Shown: positions 1-10,200 of the stretch, one piece after another
How positions within the stretch are numbered: position 1 is the stretch's first letter
How the letters are laid out: each line of letters opens with the position of its first letter
Source of the DNA: Achromobacter sp. RTa
GTDB taxonomy: Bacteria > Pseudomonadota > Gammaproteobacteria > Burkholderiales > Burkholderiaceae_B
Direction: 5' to 3'
DNA length: 64,000 nucleotides
Assembly (NCBI RefSeq): GCF_000757485.1
Contig: NZ_JPYO01000007.1
Span: forward strand, 1-64,000
The notes under the pieces: model-generated
The model's database searches: none
The model's input: the letters and a program-made list of their open reading frames with translations, nothing else
Told to the model about the DNA's origin: nothing
Position numbers and translations under genes: made by a program

Positions 1-1
1 G

Positions 2-727
2 AACCGCCCGGAAAAACTCAACGCCTTGACCATCGACGGCTGGCGCCTGCTGGGCGACACCTTCCTGGAGCTGGACGCCGACGACAGCGTGCGTTGCGTG
101 CTGCTGCGCGGGGCCGGCGAGAAGGCCTTCTCGCCGGGCAACGATATCGGTGAATTCGAGACCGCGCGCAGCAACAAGCGGCAAGCCGTGGAATATGGCG
201 CCGTCATGCGCCGGACGATAGAGGCCATCGGCGGATGCCGGCATCCCGTCGTGGCGCAGATCCACGGCATCTGCGTGGGCGGCGGGCTGGAGATCGCCAG
301 CTTGGCGGACATCCGCATCTGCGGCGAAAGCTCCCGGTTCGGCGTGCCGATCAAGAACCTCGGCCTGGTGATGTCGTATTCGGAACTGGCGCCGCTGGTG
401 CGGCTGGTCGGGCCATCTGTGGCGCTGCAGGTGCTGCTGGAAGGCAGCATCTTCGACGCGGCGCAGGCTTTGCGCCTGGGCGTCGTCACCCGAGTTGAGC
501 CCGACGGGAAGGTCGCGGAAGAAGCCTGGGCGACGGCGCGCCGCATCGCCGACGGCGCGCCGCTGGTTGCGCGCTGGCACAAGAAATTCATCCGCAACCT
601 GGTGGGCGGCAAGGCCTTGACCGACGCCGACCGCGACGAGGCGTTCGACTGCTTCGACACCGAAGATTTCCGCGCGGGCTACCACGCCTTCCTGGCCAAG
701 GCCAAGCCGCAATTCAACGGCCGCTGA
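2..727 (+). CDS. Crotonase-superfamily (enoyl-CoA hydratase/isomerase-like) protein, 5' end cut by window
   Basis: The open frame runs in from the window edge, so the N-terminus is missing; 241 residues are visible. The first visible residues NRPEKLNALT are the conserved crotonase start region. An oxyanion-hole segment (FSPGNDIGEF) and the HGICVGGGLEIASLADIRI block follow, so the CoA-binding fold is clear. The first catalytic Glu of true hydratases is kept (GGGLE). The second, normally in a GQPEI-type segment, is replaced (FGVPIKNLG), and the usual GGTQRL stretch is YSELAPL. A hydratase reaction is therefore doubtful; an isomerase, hydrolase or lyase of the same superfamily is as likely. It lies 20 bp before a CoA-transferase gene on the same strand, suggesting a shared acyl-CoA catabolic operon. 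Confidence 0.85.
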   Translation, partial: NRPEKLNALTIDGWRLLGDTFLELDADDSVRCVLLRGAGEKAFSPGNDIGEFETARSNKRQAVEYGAVMRRTIEAIGGCRHPVVAQIHGICVGGGLEIASLADIRICGESSRFGVPIKNLGLVMSYSELAPLVRLVGPSVALQVLLEGSIFDAAQALRLGVVTRVEPDGKVAEEAWATARRIADGAPLVARWHKKFIRNLVGGKALTDADRDEAFDCFDTEDFRAGYHAFLAKAKPQFNGR

Positions 728-747
728 ACGCGGCGCTAGGAGTCCTC

Positions 748-1986
748 ATGCATAACGACACTCACCGCCCCGCCGGCGCCCTGGCCGGCATGCGCGTGAT
801 CGAGCTTTCGCAAATCATGGCCGGGCCGACCTGCGGCATGATGCTGGCCGACATGGGCGCCGACGTCATCAAGGTCGAGAAGCTCGACGGCGGGGACGAT
901 TCGCGCCAGTACCGCGATCCCCAGATCAACGGAATCTCGGCGCCGTACCTCATGCTCAACCGCAACAAGCGCGCCATCGCGCTGGACCTGAAACACCCCG
1001 AAGGCAAGAAGGTCCTGCTGCGCATGATCCGGGACGCGGACGTCGTGACCGAGAACTTCCGCAAGGGCACGATGGAAAAACTGGGCCTGGGCTACGACAC
1101 GCTGCGCCGCGAGAATCCCGGCCTGATCTATTGCGCGGTGTCGGGTTACGGCACCACCGGCCCCTATGCCGACAAGGGCGGCTTCGACCTGGTGGCGCAG
1201 GGCTTTTCCGGGCTGATGGCGATCACGGGCGAACCCGGCGGCCCCCCGCTGCGCACCGGCAATTCCGTGGCTGACATCAACGCCGGCCTGCTGGCCGCGT
1301 TCGGCGTGCTGGCGGCGTACCAGCACAAGCAGCGCACCGGCGAAGGCCAGATCGTGGAAACCTCGCTGCTCGAAGCCAGCCTGCAGCAGCTGTATTGGCA
1401 TGCCGCGATCTATTTCGGCAGCGGTGTCTCGCCCGGCCCCACCGGGTCCGCGCACGTGCTCAGCGCGCCATACCAGGCGTTCCCCACCGCCACGGACTGG
1501 ATCATCATCGGCGGCGCGAACGAGAAGAACTGGCAGCGCATTGCGCACGCCTTGGACAAGCCCGAGTGGGCGGACGATCCGCGCTACGCCCGCAATCGTG
1601 ACCGCATGAACAATCGCAACGAACTGGTGGCGGAGATGTCGACCATCCTGGAGACGCGCAGCGCGCAGGAATGGCTGGATATCTTCGACGCTGCGGGCGT
1701 GCCCGCAGGGCCGGTGCATTCGGTCGCGCAGGCGCTATCGCATCCGCAGACGCTGGCGCGCGGCATGGTGGTGGAACAGGATCACCCGGTGGCCGGCAAG
1801 GTGCGCACCGTCGGCATGCCGGTGAAGCTGTCGGCCACGCCCGCCCAGTACCATCGCGCGGCTCCGCGGCTGGGCGAGGACACGATCGCGATCCTGGGAG
1901 AGTTCGGCTACGGAGTACAGGAAATCGATGCGCTGATCGAGGCCGGCGTGGTCGCGGCCGTGGACCGGGAGCGCGCGCCGGCCTAG
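748..1986 (+). CDS. CaiB/BaiF family III CoA-transferase
   Basis: The 412-residue protein matches formyl-CoA/carnitine CoA-transferases in length and motifs. ALAGMRVIELSQIMAGPTCG is the N-terminal CoA-binding region, and MLADMGADVIKVEK and NRNKRAIALDLK are family hallmarks. The Asp of SVADINAG (about residue 177) corresponds to the residue that forms the acyl-aspartyl intermediate. The family moves CoA between organic acids in the cytosol; the substrate cannot be read from sequence. A GGAG ribosome site lies at about 738. The neighbouring crotonase gene suggests that the acid activated here is then processed as its CoA ester. Confidence 0.92.
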   Translation: MHNDTHRPAGALAGMRVIELSQIMAGPTCGMMLADMGADVIKVEKLDGGDDSRQYRDPQINGISAPYLMLNRNKRAIALDLKHPEGKKVLLRMIRDADVVTENFRKGTMEKLGLGYDTLRRENPGLIYCAVSGYGTTGPYADKGGFDLVAQGFSGLMAITGEPGGPPLRTGNSVADINAGLLAAFGVLAAYQHKQRTGEGQIVETSLLEASLQQLYWHAAIYFGSGVSPGPTGSAHVLSAPYQAFPTATDWIIIGGANEKNWQRIAHALDKPEWADDPRYARNRDRMNNRNELVAEMSTILETRSAQEWLDIFDAAGVPAGPVHSVAQALSHPQTLARGMVVEQDHPVAGKVRTVGMPVKLSATPAQYHRAAPRLGEDTIAILGEFGYGVQEIDALIEAGVVAAVDRERAPA

Positions 1987-2126
1987 AACGTGAGGGCGGG
2001 GTTTCTTGAGCCGCCGGCGTCCGGACTGCGGGATTCCGATGCTCGCCCAGTGGGCTGCGCTTCGGATCCCTCCGCCCGGCCTCCGGCTCACGGCATCCGC
2101 GAACTCGAAGCCCTGCCCTAGGCGCT
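1987..2126. other. Intergenic gap between convergent genes
   Basis: These 140 bp separate the CoA-transferase stop from the livF stop on the other strand. I see no gene and no convincing hairpin with a T-tract. Confidence 0.5.
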
Positions 2127-2858
2127 CTACTCGGTTTCGCCCAGATAGGCCGCGCGCACCTTGGGGTCGTGCAGCATGTCCCCGGCAGGGCCGGACAGGA
2201 TGATCTCGCCGGATTCCATCACGTAGCCGCGATGGCTGTTCTCCAGCGCCAGGCGCGCGTTCTGCTCGATCAGCAGGATCGTGACGCCTTCGCTGGCGAT
2301 GGTGCGGACCACCTCGAACACCTTCTCGACCATCAGCGGCGCCAACCCCATCGAGGGCTCATCCAGCAGCAGCAGCCTGGGGCGCGCGATCATCGCGCGG
2401 CCCATCGCCACCATCTGCTGTTCGCCGCCGGACAAGGTGCCGGCCGCCTGCTTGCGGCGTTCGGCCAGGCGTGGGAACAGGGTGAAGACCCGGTCCGTGT
2501 CCTGGCGGACCTGCGCCGCGTCGCGCCGCACGTAGCCGCCCATGGCGAGGTTTTCCTCGATGGTGAGCTGGCCGAAGATGCCCCGGCCTTCCGGCACCAT
2601 GACCAGGCCGCGGCGCACCAGTTCGTGCGATTTCTCGCCGCCGATGGACTGGCCGCCGTAGACCACTTCGCCGCCGGCCAGCGGCACCAGGCCGCAGATG
2701 GAGCGCAAGGTGGTGCTCTTGCCCGCGCCGTTGGCGCCGATCAGGCATACCAGTTCGCCCTCGTCCACGCGCAGGTCGATGCCGCGCACGGCGCGGATGC
2801 CGCCATAGGCGACCTGCAGGCCGCGCAATTCCAGTAAGGGTTGGGATGCCGCCGTCAT
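2127..2858 (-). CDS. livF: Branched-chain amino-acid ABC transporter ATPase LivF
   Basis: This 243-residue ATPase powers uptake by the LIV-type importer together with LivG. Visible motifs are Walker A GANGAGKST, signature LSGGEQQMV, Walker B LLLLDEPSMGLAP and the H-loop region LIEQN. I chose the ATG at 2858 (MTAASQPLLELRG) because it overlaps the livG stop by 4 bp (ATGA) and fits the family length; the frame is open further upstream but only through livG. It is the last gene of a leftward livK-H-M-G-F operon. The substrate could be Leu/Ile/Val or another hydrophobic acid, since the family is broad. Confidence 0.93.
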   Translation of the reverse strand: MTAASQPLLELRGLQVAYGGIRAVRGIDLRVDEGELVCLIGANGAGKSTTLRSICGLVPLAGGEVVYGGQSIGGEKSHELVRRGLVMVPEGRGIFGQLTIEENLAMGGYVRRDAAQVRQDTDRVFTLFPRLAERRKQAAGTLSGGEQQMVAMGRAMIARPRLLLLDEPSMGLAPLMVEKVFEVVRTIASEGVTILLIEQNARLALENSHRGYVMESGEIILSGPAGDMLHDPKVRAAYLGETE

Positions 2859-3655
2859 GCCGGGCGCTCCTGATGAATCAGCGGATCCTGGGCAGCGCCC
2901 GCGCCCAGATACGCTTCGATAACCTTGGAATCGCGCTGCACCTGGGCGGGCTTGCCCATCGCCAGCACCTTGCCGTACTCCAGCACCAGCACGCGGTCGC
3001 ACAGTCCCATGACCAGCTTCATGTCGTGCTCGATGAGCAGCACCGTGATGCCATCCCCGCGGATCTTCTCGATCAGCTTGCGCAACACCACGGTTTCGGA
3101 GGCGTTCATGCCGGCCGCCGGCTCGTCCAGCGCCAGCAGCTTGGGATCCGTGGCCAGCGCGCGCGCGATCTCCAGGCGCCGCTGGTCGCCGTAGGGCAGC
3201 GACCGGGCCACGTCGTTGGCGCGGTGGCCGATGCCCACGTATTCCAGCAGCTCCTGCGCCCGCGCTTCCGTGGCGGCCTCTTCGGCGCGCGTGGCACGCG
3301 TGCGCAGCACCGCGCCGAATACGCCGGAACGCGTCCGCATATGGCGGCCGATCATGACGTTCTCGATGGCGCTCAGGTTGGCGAACAGACGGATGTTCTG
3401 GAACGTGCGCGCCAGCCCCGCGTAGGCGACTTCGTGCGGCTTCTTGCCGGACAGGGATTCGCCCGCGAAGGTGCAGGAACCCTCTTCCGGGATGTACAGT
3501 CCGGTCAGCACGTTGAACAGCGTGGTCTTGCCCGCGCCGTTGGGGCCGATCAGGCCGTAGATCTCGCCCTGCTCGATATCGAAGCTGACTTCGGACAAGG
3601 CCTGCAGGCCGCCGAAGCGCTTGCCCAGTCCCTGGGCTTGCAGCAGTTTGCTCAT
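2855..3655 (-). CDS. livG: Branched-chain amino-acid ABC transporter ATPase LivG
   Basis: The 266-residue protein is the second ATPase of the LIV importer. It has Walker A GPNGAGKTTLFNVL, the signature-like region RSLPYGDQRRLEIARAL, Walker B LLALDEPAAGMN and the LivG-typical C-terminus (KVLAMGKPAQVQ). The start ATG at 3655 (MSKLLQAQGLGKRFGG) overlaps the livM stop by 4 bp, a translational-coupling arrangement repeated at each junction livH/M/G/F. A longer open frame to 4423 is read-through of livM in another frame and was not used. Confidence 0.93.
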   Translation of the reverse strand: MSKLLQAQGLGKRFGGLQALSEVSFDIEQGEIYGLIGPNGAGKTTLFNVLTGLYIPEEGSCTFAGESLSGKKPHEVAYAGLARTFQNIRLFANLSAIENVMIGRHMRTRSGVFGAVLRTRATRAEEAATEARAQELLEYVGIGHRANDVARSLPYGDQRRLEIARALATDPKLLALDEPAAGMNASETVVLRKLIEKIRGDGITVLLIEHDMKLVMGLCDRVLVLEYGKVLAMGKPAQVQRDSKVIEAYLGAGAAQDPLIHQERPA

Positions 3656-4740
3656 GCCGCGCCTCCTTGGGCCTTGCTGGCCAGTTCGCGCTTGCGCACG
3701 GCCGACGGCCACAGGCCGGCGGGGCGGAACAGCATCACGCACACCATGGCCAGGCCGAAGAGCAGCATGCGTATGCCCTCGGGATCCAGCACCACGGCGC
3801 CGAACACCATCTGCTGGAACGGTTCGACCACGGCGCGCAGGAACTCGGGGAGCGCGGCCAGGATCAGCGCGCCCAGGATCACGCCCGGGATATGCCCCAT
3901 GCCGCCCAGCACCACCATGCAGAGAATCGAGATGGATTCCATCAGCGAGAAGCTCTCGGGGCTGACGAAGCCCTGCATCGACGCGAACAACGCGCCCGCC
4001 ACGCCGCCGAAGGACGCGCCCATCGCAAAGGCCAGCAGCTTGATGTTGCGGGTATTGATGCCCATCGCCTTGGCGGCGATCTCGTCTTCGCGTATGGCTT
4101 CCCAGGCGCGGCCGATGCGCGAATTCTGCAGGCGCACGCACACCACCACGATGACCAGGGTCAGCGCCAGCAGCAGGTAGTAGTACTTTTCGGGGCCCGT
4201 CACGCGGAAGCCCAAGAGGCTTTCCGTGCGGCCGAACGCGAACTCGCCCACCTTGAACGTGTCGATGCGGTTGATGCCCTGCGGCCCGTTGGTGATGTTC
4301 ACCGGGGCGTTGAGGTTGTTGAGGAAGATGCGGATGATCTCCCCGAAACCGAGGGTGACGATGGCCAGGTAGTCTCCTCGAAGCTTGAGCGTGGGCGCGC
4401 CCAGCAGCACGCCAAACAGGCAAGCCACGGCCAGGGCGATCGGCAGGATCGCCCAGAAAGGCAGGTGCAGGCCGAAATGCGGCGAGGCCAGCAGCGCCCA
4501 GGTGTAGGCGCCCACCGCGTAGAACGCGATGTAGCCCAGGTCCAGCAGCCCGGCGAAACCCACCACGATATTCAGGCCCAGCGACAGCATCACGTACAGC
4601 AGGGCGAAGTTCAGGATGCGCACCCAGCTCTGCCCGGCCATGCCGAGCACGAAGGGCAGAACGGCGAGCACGATGCCGATCAGCGCGATGCCGATCAGGT
4701 TGCGGGCCGAGAACCCGCTGCTTTTCAGGTTTCCGCTCAT
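3652..4740 (-). CDS. livM: Branched-chain amino-acid ABC transporter permease LivM
   Basis: This is a 362-residue inner-membrane permease with many hydrophobic segments. The LivM hallmark GLNIVVGFAGLLDLGYIAFYAVGAY is near residues 55-80, and the cytoplasmic loop REDEIAAKAMGIN that contacts the ATPases is near residues 235-250. It pairs with LivH to form the pore. It overlaps livG by 4 bp downstream and livH by 4 bp upstream. Confidence 0.93.
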   Translation of the reverse strand: MSGNLKSSGFSARNLIGIALIGIVLAVLPFVLGMAGQSWVRILNFALLYVMLSLGLNIVVGFAGLLDLGYIAFYAVGAYTWALLASPHFGLHLPFWAILPIALAVACLFGVLLGAPTLKLRGDYLAIVTLGFGEIIRIFLNNLNAPVNITNGPQGINRIDTFKVGEFAFGRTESLLGFRVTGPEKYYYLLLALTLVIVVVCVRLQNSRIGRAWEAIREDEIAAKAMGINTRNIKLLAFAMGASFGGVAGALFASMQGFVSPESFSLMESISILCMVVLGGMGHIPGVILGALILAALPEFLRAVVEPFQQMVFGAVVLDPEGIRMLLFGLAMVCVMLFRPAGLWPSAVRKRELASKAQGGAA

Positions 4741-5666
4741 GCGCGATCTCCCACGCGTTCGCCCAGCAGGCCCGACGGACGGAAGATCAGCACCAGCACC
4801 AGCACGAAGAACGCGAACACGTCCTGGTAGTGGCTGCCGAGGAAGCCGCCGGTCAGGTCGCCGATATAGCCCGCGCCCAAGGATTCGATAACGCCCAGCA
4901 ACAGGCCGCCGGCCATCGCGCCCACCAGGTTGCCGATGCCACCCAGCACCGCGGCCGTGAAGGCCTTAAGGCCGAGCATGAAGCCCATGGTGTATTGCGA
5001 AACGCCGTAATAGGTGGCGACCATCATGCCCGCGACCGCCGCCAGCGCCGAGCCGATCAGGAAAGCCGCGGAGATGACGGTGTTGATGTTCACGCCCATC
5101 AGCCCGGCCACTTCGCGGTTCTGCGCGGTGGCGCGCATGGCCGTGCCCAGGCGGGTCTTGTGCACCACGGCCAGCAGGCCGCCCATGATGAGCGCCGCGA
5201 TCACCACGATGGCGACCTGCAGCGTGCTCATGCGCGCGCCGCCGATCTCGAACACCTGGGGCGACAGCACTTGCGGGAAATTCAGGTAATTGCGGCCCCA
5301 GGCCATCATCGCGACGTTCTGCAGAATGATGGATACGCCGATGGCCGTGATCAGCGCGGCCAGCCGTGGCGCCCGGCGCAGCGGCCGGTAGGCCACGCGC
5401 TCGGCGGTCCAGCCCACCGCCATGCACAGCGGCACCGAGACCAGCAGGCCCACGCCCAGGACCACGAAAGCGGACGTGCCCGGGTCGCCGCCGACCAGCG
5501 AAATGGCGACCGTGGTGGCCGCCATCGCGCCGATCATGACGACGTCGCCGTGCGCGAAGTTGATCAGCCCGATGATGCCGTACACCATGGTGTAGCCGAG
5601 GGCGACCAGGGCGTACACGCTGCCTAGCGTGACGCCGTTAATCAGTTGTTGAATGAAGATATCCAT
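4737..5666 (-). CDS. livH: Branched-chain amino-acid ABC transporter permease LivH
   Basis: This 309-residue permease begins MDIFIQQLINGVTLGSVYAL, the usual LivH start, followed by YTMVYGIIGLINFAHGD. The ATP-binding contact loop ATAQNREVAGLMGVN lies near residues 190-205. The ATG at 5666 was preferred over an upstream in-frame ATG at 5744 because the extra 26 residues (Ala/Arg/Gly-rich) do not fit the family. It is separated from livK by 157 bp of very GC-rich DNA, so livK may also be transcribed separately, as is common for binding-protein genes made in excess. Confidence 0.92.
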   Translation of the reverse strand: MDIFIQQLINGVTLGSVYALVALGYTMVYGIIGLINFAHGDVVMIGAMAATTVAISLVGGDPGTSAFVVLGVGLLVSVPLCMAVGWTAERVAYRPLRRAPRLAALITAIGVSIILQNVAMMAWGRNYLNFPQVLSPQVFEIGGARMSTLQVAIVVIAALIMGGLLAVVHKTRLGTAMRATAQNREVAGLMGVNINTVISAAFLIGSALAAVAGMMVATYYGVSQYTMGFMLGLKAFTAAVLGGIGNLVGAMAGGLLLGVIESLGAGYIGDLTGGFLGSHYQDVFAFFVLVLVLIFRPSGLLGERVGDRA

Positions 5667-5823
5667 AGGGGCCGCGGAATAAGCCTGGAAAAATCGCGCG
5701 TATGGCGCTGCGGCGGCCCTCGGGCCTGCCGCGCCGCCGCGCATCGCGCACGCCGGACGGCGCGCGCGCTTTTACTCGCGGGCGGGCGCGGCCATGCCGC
5801 CTTCCCGCCCGGACCAGCCAGCC

Positions 5824-6969
5824 TTAGTTGGCCTGGCTGACCATCGTTTCAACCATCTCCCACTTGCCGTTCTTGACTTCGTAGATGGTGACCGAGATTT
5901 CCTTCAGGTCGCCGTTGGCGTCGTACGAGATGTGCTCGCTGGTGGCGCCCTTGCGGTTCAGCTTGGCCAGGGCCGGCAGGTACTTTTCGGGCTTGGCCGA
6001 GCCGGCCTGCTCGATGGCGGTGATCATGTTCCATGCGCCGTCGTAGGCGTACGGGGCGTAGACGCCCGGCGCCTTCTTGAAGCGCGCCTGGTAGCGCTGC
6101 TCGAAGTCCTTGCCCGCAGCCATCTTGTCCAGCGGCACGCCGGCCAGCGAGGCGTAGGTGCCGTCGGCGGCGTCGCCGGCCAGCTTGATGAAGGTATCGC
6201 TGCGGGTCATTTCGCCCGAGACCAGCGGCGCCTTCAGGCCCAGCGTCGCCAGCTGGCGCTTCATGGGACCGGATTGCGCGTCCAGGCCGCCGTAGAAGAT
6301 CGCATCGGGCGCGGCGCCCTTGATGTTGGTCAGGATGGCGGTGAAGTCGTTCGCCTTGTCGGTCGTGTACTCGCGGCGCACGACCTGGCCGCCCGCGGCC
6401 TTGACGGCCTTCTCGACCTCGTCGGCCAGGCCTTGGCCGTAGGCGGTGCGGTCGTCGATGATCGCGACCTTCTTGGCGTTCAGCTTCTCGACCATGAACT
6501 TGCCGACGGCGGCGCCCTGCTGGGTGTCGCTGGTCATCATGCGGAAGGTGGTCTCGTAGCCCTGCTTGGTGTATTCGGGCGAGGTGGCCATCGCGATCTG
6601 CGGCAGGCCGGCTTCGTGATAGACGCGCGAAGCGGGGATCGTCGTGCCCGAATTGAAGTGGCCCAGGATACCGACAACGTCCTGGTCGACCAGTTGCTGG
6701 GCGACCTGCACGCCGACCCGCGGATCGGCCTGGTCATCGCGCGAGACGAGCACGAAGGTGGCGGGCTTGCCGTCGACCTTGATGCCCTTCTTGTTGGCTT
6801 CTTCCAGGGCCAGGTTCAGACCGTTCTGCATGTCTTCGCCATAGTGCGATTGCGGGCCGGTCAGCGGCGCGGCGAACCCGAACTTGATGTCGGCGGCCTG
6901 CGCGGCGGCGGCCACGCCTGCGGCGGCGAGGCTGGCGGCGACAAGCTTCAAAGTGGTGCGGAACTTCAT
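5824..6969 (-). CDS. Periplasmic branched-chain amino-acid binding protein (LivK/LivJ type)
   Basis: The 381-residue protein has a clear Sec signal peptide (positive MKFRTTLK, hydrophobic core, cleavage after about AAAAQA) and then DIKFGFAAPLTGPQSHYGED, the start of type I periplasmic binding domains. It delivers ligand to LivHMGF encoded downstream. A strong ribosome site (GGAGGATACCC on the minus strand) precedes the ATG. The exact ligand (branched-chain amino acid, amide or aromatic acid) is not decidable here. Confidence 0.92.
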   Translation of the reverse strand: MKFRTTLKLVAASLAAAGVAAAAQAADIKFGFAAPLTGPQSHYGEDMQNGLNLALEEANKKGIKVDGKPATFVLVSRDDQADPRVGVQVAQQLVDQDVVGILGHFNSGTTIPASRVYHEAGLPQIAMATSPEYTKQGYETTFRMMTSDTQQGAAVGKFMVEKLNAKKVAIIDDRTAYGQGLADEVEKAVKAAGGQVVRREYTTDKANDFTAILTNIKGAAPDAIFYGGLDAQSGPMKRQLATLGLKAPLVSGEMTRSDTFIKLAGDAADGTYASLAGVPLDKMAAGKDFEQRYQARFKKAPGVYAPYAYDGAWNMITAIEQAGSAKPEKYLPALAKLNRKGATSEHISYDANGDLKEISVTIYEVKNGKWEMVETMVSQAN

Positions 6970-7208
6970 GGGTATCCTCCGAGGTGTCGGACTTAAGACC
7001 TTGTTATACCTGAGCTTTTAGCCAGGCTTCTGGTTTTTTACTACCGTAAGCCCCGATGTTGCCGGGGTCTTGCGCATGCATGTTCTGCAGAGTCCGGATG
7101 CCGGGTTGCGACATCCGGACTAGAGGTGCGACCGGATTTTGCTTCCAGTGCAACCTTGCCCGATATTGGAGATAACCCTCAGATACCAAAGGGTTGCCCC
7201 CGGCGCCG
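6970..7208. promoter_or_regulatory. livK upstream region
   Basis: This gap holds the start region of the leftward liv operon and the 3' end of putA transcription. On the minus strand a TATAAC hexamer (around 7005-7010) could be a -10 box; I see no good -35. A small hairpin with CCCCG/CGGGG arms lies at 7051-7067 and lacks a proper T-tract. A single TGCAAC (GTTGCA on the minus strand) occurs at 7149-7154. Confidence 0.35.
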
Positions 7209-10200
7209 TCAGCCGATGGTCATGAGACTGGCGTTGCCGCCTGCCGCCGCCGTATTGACGCTGATGGAGCGCTCGGCCAGCAGGCGGTCCGGCACGTAGC
7301 CGGCTCCGGCTGCGATCGCGTCCGGCGTCAGTCCGTGCACGGACAGGATGGGTCCGGGGCGCTGGGCAATGCGCTGGTTCAGCGCCAGCAGCGCGTCGCC
7401 GTCGCCCTCGAAAAGCACGGCCTGGTAATCCGCCTGGTCGACTTCGTCGTCGGCCAGGATCCCCGCCTGGCCGCCCTGCTCGGCGTCGAGCGTAGCCAGC
7501 AGCGCCTGCGCCGCGGGCGTGTCCGCGAACCAGGCGTGGTTGCCGGTCCGCCTGGCGGCCGACCACTGCGCCCGCGCGCCTGCCTCGGTGGCCGCCACGC
7601 AATACACGGCGCCGCGGGGCTCGAGCACGTAGGTATTGGTTTCGCCCGTCGGCCCCGGCAGCGCGATGCGCTGCGGCAGCGGAGCCGATGCGTCCAGCGC
7701 GGGCGGCAGGCCGGACGGACGGGTGGCCAGCAGGCGGTACATGTACAGCGGGCCGCCGGCCTTGGGGCCGGTGCCCGACAGGCACTCTCCGCCGAACGGC
7801 TGCACGCCCACGACCGCGCCGACGATATTGCGGTTGACGTAGACGTTGCCCGCATGGACCTGGCCGGTCACGTGCGCGATGGTTTCGTCGATGCGGGTGT
7901 GCACGCCGAACGTGAGGCCGTAGCCGGTGCCGTTGACCGCGTCGAGCAGGGCGTCCAGCTCATCGCGCTTGTAGCGCACCACGTGCAGCACCGGGCCGAA
8001 CACTTCGCGCGTCAGTTCGCTGATGTGGTCGATCTCGATGATGGTGGGCGGCACGAAGGTTCCGTGGCGGCATTCGCCGTTGAGTTCCACCTGGTCGATC
8101 CGGTGGCCGGCGGTGCGCATGGCCTCGATGTGACGCTGGATGCCGTTGCGGGCCTCCGTGTCGATGACGGGGCCGACGTCCACCGACAGCCGGTCCGGGT
8201 TGCCCACGCTCAGTTCGCGCATCGCGCCGCGCAGCATGGTCAGCACGTGGTCGGCGCTGTCCTCTTGCACGCACAGCACGCGCAGGGCCGAGCAGCGCTG
8301 GCCCGCCGAATCGAAGGCGGAGGTCAGCACGTCGAACACGACTTGCTCGGCCAGGGCCGAGGAATCGACCACCATGGCATTCTGGCCGCCTGTTTCCGCG
8401 ATCAGCGGAATGGTATGGCCCGCGTCGTCCAGCCGGTCGGCCAGCGTGCGCGCGATGATCCGCGCAACATCGGTGGAGCCGGTGAACATCACGCCGCGCA
8501 CGCCAGGGCTGGAAACCAGCTGGGCGCCCACGGTTTCGCCCCGGCCCGGCAGCAACTGCACGGCGCCGGCCGGCACGCCCGCGGCGCGCAGGATGGCCAC
8601 GGCCTGAGCCGCGATCAACGGGGTCTGTTCGGCCGGCTTGGCCAGCACCGTATTGCCGGCGGCGAGCGCGGCCGCGACCTGCCCGGTGAAAATGGCGAGC
8701 GGGAAATTCCAGGGGCTGATGCACAGCACGGTGCCCAGCGGACGGTGCGTGTCGTTGCTGAACTCCGTTTCCGCCTGGTCCGCGTAGTAACGCAGGAAAT
8801 CCACGGCCTCGCGGACTTCGGCGATGGCGTTGGGCAGCGACTTGCCGGCCTCGCGCACGATCAGGCCCAGCAGGGTCTGCATCTGCTCTTCCAGCAATTG
8901 CGCGGCGCGGCGCAGGCATTGCGCGCGCTCGGCCACCGGCGTGGACTGCCAGATGGGCGAGACGTTGGCGGCCGCGCGCAACGCGGCCTCGGCCTCTTCC
9001 GGCTGCGTCTCGATGACGTGGCCCACCACGTCGCGCAGGTTGGCGGGGTTGCGCACTTCGACGGCGCGGCCGGCGTCCCAGACGTCGCCTCCCTCGCCCA
9101 GCATCGGCGCGGCGCGCCACGGCATCGCGGCGCTGGCCAGCAGGGCCGCGGACAGCGAACCCAGGCGATGTTCGTTGCTCAGGTCCAGGCCCGCCGAATT
9201 GGAGCGCGCGCCCTCTTGCGGGTCGCCATAGAGTTCGCGCGGAAGCGGGATCTTTTCGTGCGGCGCGCCCAACGGCACGATGCGAGACGCGGCCTCGACC
9301 GGGTCCGCAACCAATTGCTCGACCGGAATGGTCTCATCGCCGATCAGGTTCACGAACGAGGTGTTGGCGCCGTTCTCCAGCAGGCGTCGCACCAGATAGG
9401 CCAGCAGGGTTTCATGCGTGCCCACCGGCGCGTAGATGCGGCAAGGGCGATTCAGCTTGCCCTGCGCCAGCGGCCCCACCACTTCGTCGTACAGCGGCTC
9501 GCCCATGCCGTGCAGGCACTGGAACTCGTACTGGCCGGGGTAATAGTTCTGGCCGGCCAGCTGATAGATGGCGGACAGGGTATAGGCGTTGTGCGTGGCG
9601 AATTGCGGGTACACCGCCTCCGGCGCGCCCAGCAACTTGCGCGCGCAGGCCAGATACGCCACGTCCGTGTAGACCTTGCGCGTGTAGACGGGATAGCCTT
9701 CCAGGCCGTCGACCTGGGCGCGCTTGATCTCGCTGTCCCAGTAGGCGCCCTTCACCAGGCGCACCATCACGCGATGGCGGCTGCGGCGGGCCAGGTCGAT
9801 CACATAGTCGATCACGAAGGGCGCGCGCTTCTGGTAGGCCTGGATGACGAAGCCGATGCCGTTCCAGCCCTCCAGCTCCGGCTCGAAGCACAGTGCCTCC
9901 AGCAGGTCGAGCGAGATCTCCAGGCGGTCGGCTTCTTCGGCGTCGATGTTCAGGCCGATGTCGTAGCTGCGGGCCAGCACGGTCAGGGCCTTCACACGCG
10001 GCAGCAATTCGGCCATCACGCGTTCGCGCTGGGCGCGGGAATAGCGGGGATGCAGGGCCGACAACTTGATCGAAATGCCCGGCCCTTCATAGATGCCCCG
10101 GCCTGCCGCCGCCTTGCCGATCGCGTGGATGGCCTGTTCGTACGACGCGTAATAGCGATCCGCGTCCTCGGCCGTGGTCGCGGCCTCGCCCAGCATGTCA

